A DNA stretch of 64,000 nt from Candidatus Uhrbacteria bacterium (GCA_003453595.1 DMOG01000026.1:20973-84972), one strand, 5' to 3'. Counted from the first letter of the stretch, positions 23,264-33,130 are shown. Program-made: numbers and translations. Notes: generated from the letters alone by a model not told the origin.

Positions 23264-24988
23264 TTAGTTTTTAATGATTGCGTACAAAGACTCATCCCCA
23301 ACGGTTGCAATCTTACGGAATTGAATATCGTTTTCCGCAAAAACCACTGATTGCAAATGTTCAATATCTGTCTTGGGAAGCGTAATTCCGAAGTAAAACA
23401 TTGATGTTTGATCAAGTATCTCAGGAATGGCCTGATAGACATTTTCATCACGCAATGGAGTGATCACAGATCTATCTGGGAATATATACTTGTCAGCCAT
23501 GTCAACAATAATTATGCAGTCTGGCGGTGTCTGTTCTAAAACGATCTGCTTTTTTTCAGTGAAAGATTCAAGATTATCATGAGTTTGAATAAATCCATCA
23601 TTTCCCCAGATCACTAACCGAACTGAAAAAAGAAAAACTAAAAAGATAATCAACCAAGGGCCAAAGTCAGCAAAAGGAAAATCCCTTCTTTTTAACCATG
23701 CTCCGATCTTATCAACGGCAATGCCGGCAAATAATGAACCAAGAACAAATAATGGCAGCCAATAACGCACATAGGAGTTCCCTAAAGTCAAAATTGAAGC
23801 ATCAGGGTTGTCAGTGAATTTCCAGCTTCCATAAACAAATGCCAGCCAAATGCTAAGACCAAAAGTGATAATAAGCAAAGGTCGCCATCCTTTATCCTTG
23901 AACACAAAAATTATTCCAAGAATTGAAAGTATGCTCATCCATGGATATAGCAGAAATCCATACTGCCAAACATTGCGCAAAATATTCATCTCATGAATAC
24001 CAAACGGGAATAGTACATTTAAAGGCGCAGGCCAAGATTTATCAATATTTGAGTCTTGATAGGCAACCACCCCCGACTCCTCCTTGGGAAGGAGGGGGGC
24101 TTCAGTCTGACTCTGATCTGCGACTGTATATCCAGTCTCTAGCATTGAACCGTATAAAACCTTATTCAATGCCAAAAATGGCAATAGAATCAAGACTGCT
24201 GAAATTAGAAAAACAAAAACATTCTTTAAAACAAGCTCTTTTCGTTGCCAAAATAAAAATCCCACAACTAAAACTCCGACCCAAACAGCTTCTGATGCTC
24301 GAAAAGAAATCGCCAACCCAAGCATCAGCCCTGCCAAAAACTCATCTAATATAACAGTTTTCTGCCAATTTGCTTTTATTGGCTGACAAACAATGAAATA
24401 CAAAGCTAGTAACAAAAGTGCAACAAAACCAACATTGTGCATCATTGTTCTGCCTGTGTAATACCAAAAAGCTGGATGAATCATGAGCAACAATGCGCCA
24501 AAATCCGACAATCTTTCATTCTCAGTTAATCGATATAAAATTTGTTTCCAAGCAAATATTGCCAGAACAGCCAACAATGGAGTGACTAGCGAAATACTCC
24601 AAGATCCAAAGATAAACGCAAATAAACCAGATAATACAGATAGTCCAAGGAAACTGACTGGAACTATGTATTGGATGCTATCTGTAACCACCCCCGCCCT
24701 TCGCTCTGCAGAGCTTCGGAGCGGCACAGCTAACCACTCCTTAAAAAAGGAGGGGAAACGAGACACAACAATCATGCTCCTTGGATGGACTAAATTGGTC
24801 CATGAAATACCTTGATATTGTGATTGAATTGCTAAAGTTTGATCTTGAGCAAACTGTAAAGCAAAAACAGCGTTTGCATTCTCATCAGGAGAATTAAAAA
24901 TCATTTCAGATTGAGAATATGCAAAAAATGTAACAGAGAAAAAAAAGAGCAATAATGCCAAACTTCTTAAAACTGTTATTCTGCGCAT
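23264..24988 (-). CDS. polytopic membrane glycosyltransferase-like protein (GT39/ArnT-like) with two repeat-derived insertions
   Basis: 574 residues with about ten membrane segments. The N-terminal FNSPDENANAVFALQFAQ after the first helix resembles the Asp-containing first loop of C-type lipid-linked sugar transferases. Two dispersed repeats lie in frame: residues about 75-101 (VSRFPSFFKEWLAVPL...) and about 297-311 (APLLPKEESGVVAY). Both fall in loops between helices, so the protein may still fold. The catalytic assignment is tentative. It is coupled to the ectodomain protein downstream and starts 1 bp after the phosphatidyltransferase stop. Confidence 0.75.
   Translation of the reverse strand: MRRITVLRSLALLLFFFSVTFFAYSQSEMIFNSPDENANAVFALQFAQDQTLAIQSQYQGISWTNLVHPRSMIVVSRFPSFFKEWLAVPLRSSAERRAGVVTDSIQYIVPVSFLGLSVLSGLFAFIFGSWSISLVTPLLAVLAIFAWKQILYRLTENERLSDFGALLLMIHPAFWYYTGRTMMHNVGFVALLLLALYFIVCQPIKANWQKTVILDEFLAGLMLGLAISFRASEAVWVGVLVVGFLFWQRKELVLKNVFVFLISAVLILLPFLALNKVLYGSMLETGYTVADQSQTEAPLLPKEESGVVAYQDSNIDKSWPAPLNVLFPFGIHEMNILRNVWQYGFLLYPWMSILSILGIIFVFKDKGWRPLLIITFGLSIWLAFVYGSWKFTDNPDASILTLGNSYVRYWLPLFVLGSLFAGIAVDKIGAWLKRRDFPFADFGPWLIIFLVFLFSVRLVIWGNDGFIQTHDNLESFTEKKQIVLEQTPPDCIIIVDMADKYIFPDRSVITPLRDENVYQAIPEILDQTSMFYFGITLPKTDIEHLQSVVFAENDIQFRKIATVGDESLYAIIKN
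24058..24099. repeat. dispersed palindromic repeat inside a coding sequence
   Basis: GATAGGCAACCACCCCCGAC and CCTCCTTGGGAAGGAGGGG. It is read through in frame on the minus strand, giving APLLPKEESGVVAY. Confidence 0.9.
24685..24764. repeat. dispersed palindromic repeat (long variant) inside the same coding sequence
   Basis: TAACCACCCCCGCCC, an inner CGCTCTGCAGAGCTTCGGAGCG hairpin region, then CCTTAAAAAAGGAGGGGAAACGAGAC. It is translated in frame as about 27 residues. Confidence 0.85.
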
Positions 24989-24989
24989 A

Positions 24990-25559
24990 TCACAAACTAT
25001 AAGTTAGCAAAGCAACTATGGCAAAAATCAGCCCAAGAATTAGGGTGCCGTATGAAATAGGGATAAACAAATCAAGTCCAAACCACAGCGCCATTAATAG
25101 CATCATGATTCCAGCAAACTGTAATATCATCTTTATTTTTCCCCAAATATTTGCCTGCACTTTGTGTCCTTGTCGTCTCTTATACCAGCCTCCGATAATC
25201 ATCAAGCACTCAATCAAAACTATCATGTAACCCAGAATCGGATTAACATGTTGTAATAGGATTAATAAAATAACAGAACCAATAAGCAGTTTGTCAGCAA
25301 CTGGATCATAAAAAGTGCCCCAATCTGTAATTTGCTGACGCCAACGCGCCAAGGAACCATCAATAGCATCTGTAAAAGCGACAAAGATAAAAAATGGCAC
25401 ACCAATATCGTATTGTTCAAAAAATAGAAGTAAAAGAACCACCGGTGTCATTACCATGCGAGCAATGGTAAAATGGTTTGGTCTAAAAGCATCCGGAATC
25501 AGTTTAATGATTGGTTTCATTAAATAATCATGTGGATATAGCTTTTCAGGGTCACGCAT
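24990..25559 (-). CDS. CDP-alcohol phosphatidyltransferase
   Basis: 189 residues. The signature D-G-x2-A-R-x8-G-x3-D-x3-D is intact: DAIDGSLARW followed by GTFYDPVADK (about 63-86). Four to five further hydrophobic segments place it in the membrane. Family members join CDP-diacylglycerol to glycerol phosphate, inositol phosphate or another alcohol; which one is not clear from sequence, with PgsA-like the default. It is the first gene of the minus-strand unit and is divergent from the membrane protein at 25608. Confidence 0.9.
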   Translation of the reverse strand: MRDPEKLYPHDYLMKPIIKLIPDAFRPNHFTIARMVMTPVVLLLLFFEQYDIGVPFFIFVAFTDAIDGSLARWRQQITDWGTFYDPVADKLLIGSVILLILLQHVNPILGYMIVLIECLMIIGGWYKRRQGHKVQANIWGKIKMILQFAGIMMLLMALWFGLDLFIPISYGTLILGLIFAIVALLTYSL

Positions 25560-25607
25560 AGATTTGATGCTATAATAATAGCGTAATAAGCGAAAATTCG
25601 CCAGAAT

Positions 25608-27665
25608 ATGACACCAATACGACCAACCATGCTAGGAATGACTTTTCTTATCCTTGCCTGGGCTAACTTAATTGCAACATCAAATCCGGTATTGGGAATA
25701 ATTTGTGGAATTGGATTTCTCTGGGCAATTTCTCGACTTTTCGGATCAAGATTTTTTCCAACTGGTGACTCTGCGCAACAGCTAATAATTGGTTTATTAA
25801 CCAGCTCGGCAATCCTGATGCTTGGCGGCAGTGCAATTTATTATTTTGGATCAGTAACCCAGTTAAACTTGGGTATATTACTTGTTATTATTTTGGCAAT
25901 CGCTACCTTGGTCGCACGAAAACCAAGTTCGAAGTCTAAAGAATCTATCACAAAGTACGCAGTTATATTAATAGCTACTGTTCTTATTTGTTTGTTTGCT
26001 TGGTGGTCAACACTTTGGCCAATTGAAATTACTCAATCAATTCGCTCACCATGGCTGGTGGTTGACCCAAAAATCCTTCTACCTTTATTAATTGCAATTA
26101 TTTCTGCAATTACACTGATTACAAAAACTGTTTCAAAAATCTCAACTTTTCTTCTGGTTTTAATTTTTGCCAGCTCTTTGACAATGGCTGTGACCATTTA
26201 TTCACTTGGATATGGATTTGATCCATTTATCCATCGAGCAACTGTTGAACACATTACCCAATTTGGGACAATCACACCAAAGCCGTTCTATTACATTGGA
26301 CAATATGCTCTAGAACTAATTGGCATGCTAATTTTTGCACTACCACTAAAGCTCATGGATAGTTTGCTTGTTCCGATTGGGGCAGCCTTACTAATTCCTT
26401 GGAGCGCCTATACCAGCATCAAAATACTAGGACAAAACTGGCGTCTACTACTTGTTTCATTACTATTGCTTCCCTTGGGGATTTTTATTAGCACCACGCC
26501 CCAATCTATTGCTTATATTCTAGCCACTTGCTTAGTAATATTATCAATACCATTATTACTTAATAAAATAGAAGACAAAATTTATCTTGGATTCTTGGGT
26601 CTGCTAACCCTAGCAATTCTTATCACCCATCCTTTAGCAGGCATTCCATCTGGATTCTTTTTTGTACTTGTCTTTATTAGTCAAATAAGTATTAGTAAAA
26701 CCACGGAAATAATTCTTTTATTAATCGCTTCAATTCTAGCTACTGTTTCCTTGCCAATAATTTTTGTTTGGCAATCACTTGGATCAAACTTAAATATTGA
26801 ATTCTCACTAACAAATCTTGCCTGGAACCAACTCCAACTTACCGGCTTCTTTAGCAATCAATACAATTCTTGGCTCGATGGCTTATATTTAGTAATTGAT
26901 AATTATCTTTGGATAATCATCGCACTTTCGATTGTTGGTATCATCTTTGCTGTAAAAGAAAAGCTACCGCGTGGAGTCTATGTTGGACTTTATGCTGCCA
27001 TAGCATCGCTTATCAGCTATTTAATTTTGACTCTGACTTTGCAATTTGAATTTCTTATTGAATACGAACGAACAAACTATGCTGACCGATTGCTAACAAT
27101 GGCTGTAATCTTTTTAATCCCTTATGTTGGCATTGCCCTTTGTGAGCTTTGGGCGCGACTGACAACAAAACCGCAAGCACTGCAATTAAGTTTTATCTTG
27201 CTACTTTCTTTAATGGCCACTGCCCTGGTCTATGGAGCATATCCTAGACATGACAATTATGCTCGCTCCGCTGGATTTAATGTCAGTCAAGCTGATGTTG
27301 ACGCAATCTATGCAATTGAAAATTACGCTAAAGATACGCCTTACATCGTGCTTGCCAATCAAGCAACATCATCAGCTGCATTGGAGGCATTTGGTTTTGC
27401 TCATTACTATCATGATGATATTTTCTATTATCCAATCCCAACCGGTGGCGAACTATATAATCTATATCTGGAAATGACGGACAACGAACCAACAGCCGAA
27501 GTTATGAATGAAGCCATGGACTTAGCCGGAGTAAAACTTGGATTTTTTGCAATCAATAATTATTGGTGGGACTCAGAGCGAATTATCGAACACGCAAAAA
27601 ACCAATCTATAGATTGGTTTGCGCTAGGAGATGGGGCTGTGACAGTGTTTGTTTTTGAAAGATAG
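25608..27665 (+). CDS. large polytopic membrane protein, unknown
   Basis: 685 residues with about 12-14 hydrophobic helices over residues 1-530 and a 150-residue C-terminal soluble part (PRHDNYARSAGFNVSQADVD...), presumably outside. The pattern of a membrane domain plus an extracellular tail is seen in glycan-related integral proteins, but no catalytic motif is clear. The only plus-strand gene between 7192 and 41790 apart from the short G+C-rich units, it has its own TATAAT-like box at 25571-25576 and almost no leader, with no Shine-Dalgarno. Confidence 0.75.
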   Translation: MTPIRPTMLGMTFLILAWANLIATSNPVLGIICGIGFLWAISRLFGSRFFPTGDSAQQLIIGLLTSSAILMLGGSAIYYFGSVTQLNLGILLVIILAIATLVARKPSSKSKESITKYAVILIATVLICLFAWWSTLWPIEITQSIRSPWLVVDPKILLPLLIAIISAITLITKTVSKISTFLLVLIFASSLTMAVTIYSLGYGFDPFIHRATVEHITQFGTITPKPFYYIGQYALELIGMLIFALPLKLMDSLLVPIGAALLIPWSAYTSIKILGQNWRLLLVSLLLLPLGIFISTTPQSIAYILATCLVILSIPLLLNKIEDKIYLGFLGLLTLAILITHPLAGIPSGFFFVLVFISQISISKTTEIILLLIASILATVSLPIIFVWQSLGSNLNIEFSLTNLAWNQLQLTGFFSNQYNSWLDGLYLVIDNYLWIIIALSIVGIIFAVKEKLPRGVYVGLYAAIASLISYLILTLTLQFEFLIEYERTNYADRLLTMAVIFLIPYVGIALCELWARLTTKPQALQLSFILLLSLMATALVYGAYPRHDNYARSAGFNVSQADVDAIYAIENYAKDTPYIVLANQATSSAALEAFGFAHYYHDDIFYYPIPTGGELYNLYLEMTDNEPTAEVMNEAMDLAGVKLGFFAINNYWWDSERIIEHAKNQSIDWFALGDGAVTVFVFER

Positions 27666-27677
27666 CAGAACCCTGCC

Positions 27678-28880
27678 CTAACCCTCTTTGATCTCCCCAA
27701 TCAACTCTAAAAGCTTGGCTGTATATGACTCTAAACTGTAAGGATCGATGGTTGCTTTAATTTCTTGCGCTCGCTTGCCAAATTCTTCTTTTTGCTCATT
27801 CATAAGCACTATTTTCTTAACTAAATCATCAGCATTGCCTGGCTCAAATAAGAATCCATTTTTCCCGTCATCCATCAACTCGCCAACTCCACCAATATCT
27901 GAGGCTATCACTGGCACCCCTGCGCTTAATGCTTCGTAAATAACAGTTGGTGAATTTTCATAGCATAAAGAAGGAACAATAAGGGCGTCAGCTGATTTTA
28001 AGCAATCAATTAATTGTTCCATGGAAACAAATCCTAAATCAGTGATTGGTTTATTCGCTTTTGCTTCTCGCTCAACATAGGCCCGCTCAGTTCCCTCTCC
28101 GGCAATGTTTAAGAACGCATCAAATTTAAGTTTTTTAAATGCTTTAATTAACAACCTTATTCCTTTATGTCTTTCCAATTGACCAACAAATAATAATCTC
28201 AATGAACCGGGCATTCTTTCAGTACGAATTTCAACATTAAAAGTCGGAGCAGGATTTGGTATCACAATTGATTTTACTCCTTTTAAAAATTTAAACTCCT
28301 GATATTTTTCCAGTAAAAATTTTGATGGAAAAATTACGCAATCTGGTTTTCCAAATGCTCGCCGAGTAAAAAACCGATAAACAGCATAAGCAGGTTTAAA
28401 AATGGCTGATTCATGTTCCTTGCCATGAATCAAAAGTCCTGAAGGATAAATAAGCTGAAGATCATGCATAACATGGATATGAGGAATACCCATATATTGA
28501 ATAAGTCGCGATGTCCGTAATCCTATACCCTTTAAATTATGGGTGATGACAGCGTTAGGCTTTTCACGAAAAAGAACCTTTTCAATCTCAGTTGTTTCAA
28601 AAGAAATAATTGTATCAATAATATGCCACAGTAAACGAACAAGCCAAATATTCTTGTAATCATATAATGTGAAATACAAATTACGAGGAGAAAATCGATA
28701 GATTCTTTCTGTCGCGTCTGTGTCTTTTTCCAAGGTACCCCGCTGGCTAATGGGCTTTCCAGTAATAACAAAAATATCTTGCCCTTTATCCATGAGCGAT
28801 TCAACTGTCCGCACAACTACATGCTCAGCGCCGCCACGCTGGTAGGGCGGATATAAATTTGAAATGATTCCAATCTTCAT
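27678..28880 (-). CDS. glycosyltransferase family 4
   Basis: 400 residues. The N-terminal IISNLYPPYQRGGAEHVVVR (GT-B acceptor domain) and C-terminal RLLFVGQLERHKGIRLLIKAF and PSLCYENSPTVIYEALSAG, carrying the E-x7-E-type motif, fit GT4. It shares a 1-bp junction with the next glycosyltransferase gene (28882-30009). The stop lies 12 bp from the convergent gene's stop at 27665. Confidence 0.92.
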   Translation of the reverse strand: MKIGIISNLYPPYQRGGAEHVVVRTVESLMDKGQDIFVITGKPISQRGTLEKDTDATERIYRFSPRNLYFTLYDYKNIWLVRLLWHIIDTIISFETTEIEKVLFREKPNAVITHNLKGIGLRTSRLIQYMGIPHIHVMHDLQLIYPSGLLIHGKEHESAIFKPAYAVYRFFTRRAFGKPDCVIFPSKFLLEKYQEFKFLKGVKSIVIPNPAPTFNVEIRTERMPGSLRLLFVGQLERHKGIRLLIKAFKKLKFDAFLNIAGEGTERAYVEREAKANKPITDLGFVSMEQLIDCLKSADALIVPSLCYENSPTVIYEALSAGVPVIASDIGGVGELMDDGKNGFLFEPGNADDLVKKIVLMNEQKEEFGKRAQEIKATIDPYSLESYTAKLLELIGEIKEG

Positions 28881-28881
28881 A

Positions 28882-30009
28882 TTATCTAATTATCCTAACG
28901 CTTTGGTAGATTTCTTTCAATTTTTTGTAAATCGCTGTTTTGGCAAATTGATTTTCTACTCTGAGACGAGCTGACCGTCCAAATTTAAATCTCAGGTTAT
29001 CGTCTACTAATAATTTTGTAATTGCCCCAGATAAATCCTTTGCATTGGCTGGTTTAATAATAAATCCAGTCTCACCCAAAGAAACAAGAGTGCGAACGCC
29101 AGGCAAGTTGGAAACGATTGACGGCAGTCCTGACGAAGCTGCTTCCAATGTTACCAGTCCAAACGCTTCACAGCAATTAATTGCTGGCAAAATGTGAAAA
29201 TCTGACGCCTGATAATATTTTGGAAGATCGTCATGACCAACCCGACCCACAAAGTGTGTTCTATCTTTGATGTTTTTTTTCGCAGCTAATTCTTGATATG
29301 CTTTCTTTTTATTTCCATCACCAATTATTATTAAATGCCAATCAACATCAGTTATCAGCCCGGAACATGATTCTATTAGCACATCAACGCCTTTAAAATA
29401 ATGTGCGTCATCAAGTCCACCCACAAAAATAATAACCTTTGCCTGATGATCAATTCCAAGCTCCTGTCGAATATCTTGCCCATCACCTGGAACAAATCTA
29501 TCTACATCAACTGAGAATGGCAGTTCAATTAATTTTTTTGATGTTAAATTAACAGAATCTGCATAATCTAAAGAACTCACACAGATCATTTTGGCCAAGG
29601 CAAAAATAATTGGTTCGGCCAATAATCGATAAATTCGAAATATCCATTCTTGCCAACCTGTGGCAACCGTTTTCATGTGATAAGTAATAATCAGTGGCTT
29701 TCTCCAAATCAAAGCAGCCAGCGCCACGCTTTCTGCTCCACCGTAAAAAGGATAATGTAAATGAATAAGATCAAATTTTCGCAATTTCCAAATCAATTGC
29801 GGAATAAACGCAGCATTTCCCCATTGATATAAAGGTGTGATGCGATTAAGTATCTGATTGTCTGAGCCGGCTTCATCTGCTTTATACTGTGGGGTAAAAA
29901 CAGTCACATCGAAATGATCATGCACCAAAGCCTGCGCATATTCCTGCGCCACATTTCCGATTCCACCAATGCGCGGTGGATAGACTGGAGTAACCTGTGC
30001 GATTTTCAT
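28882..30009 (-). CDS. glycosyltransferase family 4
   Basis: 375 residues. VTPVYPPRIGGIGNVAQEYAQ at the N-terminus, and in the nucleotide-binding half KVIIFVGGLDDAHYFKGVDV and LPAINCCEAFGLVTLEAAS with the conserved EAFG...E, give a clear GT4. It adjoins a GT4 gene on one side and a GT2 gene (30011-31090) on the other with 1 bp spacing, forming a glycan assembly operon. Donor unknown. Confidence 0.92.
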   Translation of the reverse strand: MKIAQVTPVYPPRIGGIGNVAQEYAQALVHDHFDVTVFTPQYKADEAGSDNQILNRITPLYQWGNAAFIPQLIWKLRKFDLIHLHYPFYGGAESVALAALIWRKPLIITYHMKTVATGWQEWIFRIYRLLAEPIIFALAKMICVSSLDYADSVNLTSKKLIELPFSVDVDRFVPGDGQDIRQELGIDHQAKVIIFVGGLDDAHYFKGVDVLIESCSGLITDVDWHLIIIGDGNKKKAYQELAAKKNIKDRTHFVGRVGHDDLPKYYQASDFHILPAINCCEAFGLVTLEAASSGLPSIVSNLPGVRTLVSLGETGFIIKPANAKDLSGAITKLLVDDNLRFKFGRSARLRVENQFAKTAIYKKLKEIYQSVRIIR

Positions 30010-30010
30010 A

Positions 30011-31090
30011 TCACCACTTTATTATTGGTAATAATCTTTTCCAAATCCATGTTATAACTTGATTACCGATTCGGGTTGCCAATGAATCAACTTCTTGATC
30101 CGCAATTGAACTTGATAATAATTTCATCCAATCTTTATCTAAAATCACACGCAAATGATTTGATCGTCGACGAATCTTCCACATTAATTTCCATGTTCTT
30201 GGTTTAAAAAATTCTAAATCAGCTTTAAACTTACTTTTTATCCATCCGCCTTTGAAAGCTAAAATCCAAACTCCACACTCAATTAAATTTAAAATCGGTA
30301 ACAGGATAAGAAAACTTTGCCATTTTAAATAAGAAAACAATACCACTGCCCGATATGTTTCCATCCATTGAAACTTTTTTGGATTTCGCGAAAACGAATA
30401 ATCATGAAAAACATTTGCTTTGGTGGCAATAACATTTTTATATCCGGCAAAACGCAATCGCAAGCCAAATTCTAGGTCTTCGTGATACATGAAAAAACCT
30501 TCTTCTAATAATCCAACTTTCTTAAATACGGAAACTCGATAAATCACAGCCGCACCAGAAGCATAAAATATCTCTGCTTTGTTTTGATAATTTACTTGAG
30601 AAAATAATTTCCCATTATCTCGCGCGTAACCAAATCCAGCCACATGCATCATCCCACCAGTCACATTAACCTTCTCCGGCTCTTGCCAAAATCTTACAAA
30701 AGCTTGAGCCGAGCCGATATTTATATCTGACTCCATAACATTGACCAGCTCTTTAATAGCACAAGCATCAAGTTTTAAATCACCATTATTTAAAAACACA
30801 TAATCACAGCCGTGATTAATTGCCCATTTAATTCCCAAATTATTACCCCCAGAAAAACCAAGATTAACACCATTATCAATTAACACGACTTCTGGAAGAT
30901 CTTGCCCGGATCGCGGTAAAACCTTTGTTTTTATTAAATCCTGCACTCCGTCCTTTGCCCCATTTGGGATCATTATAATCGAAATCCTATCCTGTGGATA
31001 AGTCTGATTACTCCAAGATTCAACAACCTCAGGTACATACCTAAGATCATTGTGACATAAATATATTATGGCAACTTTTGGTTTATTCAT
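30011..31090 (-). CDS. glycosyltransferase family 2
   Basis: 359 residues. IIYLCHNDLRYVPEVVESW, IMIPNGAKDG, VNLGFSGGNNLGIKWAIN and FLNNGDLKLD (DxD-equivalent about 98-105) form the GT-A site; FFMYHEDLEFGLRLRFAGYK follows near 200. A hydrophobic stretch near 260-275 may attach it to the membrane. It overlaps the DUF2304 gene by 8 bp. Confidence 0.92.
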   Translation of the reverse strand: MNKPKVAIIYLCHNDLRYVPEVVESWSNQTYPQDRISIIMIPNGAKDGVQDLIKTKVLPRSGQDLPEVVLIDNGVNLGFSGGNNLGIKWAINHGCDYVFLNNGDLKLDACAIKELVNVMESDINIGSAQAFVRFWQEPEKVNVTGGMMHVAGFGYARDNGKLFSQVNYQNKAEIFYASGAAVIYRVSVFKKVGLLEEGFFMYHEDLEFGLRLRFAGYKNVIATKANVFHDYSFSRNPKKFQWMETYRAVVLFSYLKWQSFLILLPILNLIECGVWILAFKGGWIKSKFKADLEFFKPRTWKLMWKIRRRSNHLRVILDKDWMKLLSSSIADQEVDSLATRIGNQVITWIWKRLLPIIKW

Positions 31091-31424
31091 GGTCTTTTGG
31101 TTTTTCTACTCGATTAATTCCCACCTGACGAACAACATCAGAAATTTCTTTTTGCACTTTTTCTAAACGAACTAACACCTTATACAATCCATAAGCCAAA
31201 ACAACAATGGCTATGTAAACAAGGAGATCGGCCCCGCGCTGGACACCAACCAATTGCGCGACTGGATCAGTTGCTTGAGGCAAAAGCGCAACAGCGATCA
31301 CTACTAACCACAAAATCGCCCAAACAATAAACCAATACAAACTAACTTTGCGTGCTCGATATTGGCGGAAAGTAATAGCCAACGCAAAGGCGGCAAAAGC
31401 AATAAGCAGAATTTGAAATATCAT
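31083..31424 (-). CDS. DUF2304 small membrane protein
   Basis: 113 residues: helices at about 3-18, 28-48 and 68-88, with RQYRARKVSLYWFIVWAILW typical of DUF2304. Such proteins often sit beside a dolichyl-phosphate-mannose-synthase-like GT2; here that gene is next door (4-bp overlap), so a flippase or membrane-partner role for the lipid-linked sugar is plausible. Confidence 0.87.
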   Translation of the reverse strand: MIFQILLIAFAAFALAITFRQYRARKVSLYWFIVWAILWLVVIAVALLPQATDPVAQLVGVQRGADLLVYIAIVVLAYGLYKVLVRLEKVQKEISDVVRQVGINRVEKPKDHE

Positions 31425-32098
31425 ATGTCAAGAAATTTACTCTTTAACAAATCTTTTACAATTATAAACGCTCCCCAAGAAGACTGACCTTTGGCCAGCG
31501 ACTCTTTTGAATATTTAATTTCAACTGCGCACTCAACAAAACGCATTTTTTTTACTTTGATCAAATCAAGAATTTCCGATGCGTGTGCCATGCGGTCGCG
31601 AGTAATTTTAATTTCACGCGCAGCTTTTCGGGAAAGCGCACGGAATCCACAGTGAGTGTCTGATAATTTGATTCCTGAAATTATCAAAGTAAATACAATT
31701 CCAAGTTTTAAAATTATTTTACGCGACAATGGCATCTGTAATTTTCCAGATAGAAATCTTGACCCTAAAACAACATCAGCTTGATTATCAAGAATCGGTT
31801 TTATCATTTTAGGAATATCTTTTCCTTGCATTTGTCCGTCAGCGTCAAAATGAACAACTATGTCTGCATTTAGATTCTCCAGCGCATAATCCGTTCCTGT
31901 TTGCAGCGCTGCCCCTTGCCCTCGATTTATAATATGACGCAAAACAAAAGCGCCAGCTTTAAATGCTTGCTCGCTAGTTTTATCTGACGAGCAATCGTCA
32001 ATAACAACGGCATCATCCACAAAAAGCAAAGCATCGCGCACAGCTTCTGCTACGCGCGATCCTTCATTATATGCAGGAATAATGGCCACAATCTTCAT
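31421..32098 (-). CDS. glycosyltransferase family 2, polyprenyl-phosphate sugar synthase-like
   Basis: 225 residues. MKIVAIIPAYNEGSRVAEAV, VIDDCSSDKT, INRGQGAALQTGTDYAL and VHFDADGQMQGKDIPKM (the DAD motif of DPM1-like enzymes, about 82-84), plus LGSRFLSG, fit a polyprenyl-phosphate-hexose synthase. It lacks C-terminal membrane helices of its own; the coupled DUF2304 protein may supply membrane association. Its product may feed membrane glycosyltransferases such as the one at 23264. Confidence 0.92.
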   Translation of the reverse strand: MKIVAIIPAYNEGSRVAEAVRDALLFVDDAVVIDDCSSDKTSEQAFKAGAFVLRHIINRGQGAALQTGTDYALENLNADIVVHFDADGQMQGKDIPKMIKPILDNQADVVLGSRFLSGKLQMPLSRKIILKLGIVFTLIISGIKLSDTHCGFRALSRKAAREIKITRDRMAHASEILDLIKVKKMRFVECAVEIKYSKESLAKGQSSWGAFIIVKDLLKSKFLDI

Positions 32099-32107
32099 AT
32101 CTGCACT

Positions 32108-33130
32108 TTACATCTGCTCACCTTCCCCAGTCAATAAAATTTTATTTGCCCGAATGTACTCAATAGTTTTCTGCAACCCGTCCTCAAGTCTAACGACCGG
32201 GAGCCAGCCAAGTTTTTCTTTTGCCAAACTTATATCCGGCAAACCAAGTTCAGACAAAAATGCGAGTTGCTCAGCAAAACTAATATGCGAAGTCGAGGAT
32301 GTTAAATCAATTATTTTTTGGGCAACATTAACTAGTTTAAAATCTTGATCACTGCCAAAGTTCATTACTCGTTCTTCGCCGGCATAATCCATCAAGCGTC
32401 TTATGCCGTCAACAATGTCAGTGACATACACCAGTGATGTTTTAAATTCCTCTGTGCCATTGATAACAACATTTTCATTATTAAGCGCTTGCAAAACAAA
32501 ATCAGGGATCTGTTGTCCATCAAACAACGGCATGCGTGGTCCATAAGTTCGAAAAATGCGCGCAATCTTGTAATCGATTTTGTGAACTTCGCCATATGTG
32601 TAAAACATTGTTTCCGCAAAACGACGACCTTCATCATAACAAGCCCGTGGAGTGAGGTGATCAACGCATCCAATCTCGTTCTCTTTTAAAAATTTCATGT
32701 CATCTTTGCGTGGCCCGTAAACAACAGAACTTGAGGATAGTAAAATTTTTGCTTTGTACTTCACTGCCAGATCTAAAATGTTACGCGTACCAACCGAACT
32801 TGTTAACAATGTTTTCTCTTTGAGTGTGTTGAAGTTTTTTATTGAAGTTGGCACTGCCAAATGATAAATCTCTTGAATGCCCTTAAAAGGTATCTTGAAT
32901 GGTTCAAGCTCTGTAAATCTTTCCAGATCAAATGGTTCGTTGATATTCAAACGTAAAAACTGAAAATTTACATCTCTTAAAAATGGATCGATATTATTAA
33001 CACTTCCAGTAGCAAAATCATCAATACAAATAACTTTGTAATCTGACTTTAGAAGTTCGGCGCACAAAAATGATCCGATAAATCCAGCACCGCCAGTAAC
33101 AATTGCAATCTTTTTTTCTTGATTAGGCAT
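32108..33130 (-). CDS. NAD-dependent sugar-nucleotide epimerase/dehydratase with altered catalytic Lys
   Basis: 340 residues of the extended SDR family. NAD-binding VTGGAGFIGSFLCAELL, IDDFATGS, HLAVPTS and SSSSVVYG lead to the catalytic segment RACYDEGRRFAET (about 161-173). The YxxxK motif reads YDEGR, so Lys is Arg; the surrounding YDEG(K)R resembles UDP-glucuronate decarboxylase (UXS). Whether Arg supports catalysis is unknown. The rest, including IFRTYGPRM, is well conserved, so the fold is secure. It lies in the glycosyltransferase operon. Confidence 0.85.
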   Translation of the reverse strand: MPNQEKKIAIVTGGAGFIGSFLCAELLKSDYKVICIDDFATGSVNNIDPFLRDVNFQFLRLNINEPFDLERFTELEPFKIPFKGIQEIYHLAVPTSIKNFNTLKEKTLLTSSVGTRNILDLAVKYKAKILLSSSSVVYGPRKDDMKFLKENEIGCVDHLTPRACYDEGRRFAETMFYTYGEVHKIDYKIARIFRTYGPRMPLFDGQQIPDFVLQALNNENVVINGTEEFKTSLVYVTDIVDGIRRLMDYAGEERVMNFGSDQDFKLVNVAQKIIDLTSSTSHISFAEQLAFLSELGLPDISLAKEKLGWLPVVRLEDGLQKTIEYIRANKILLTGEGEQM

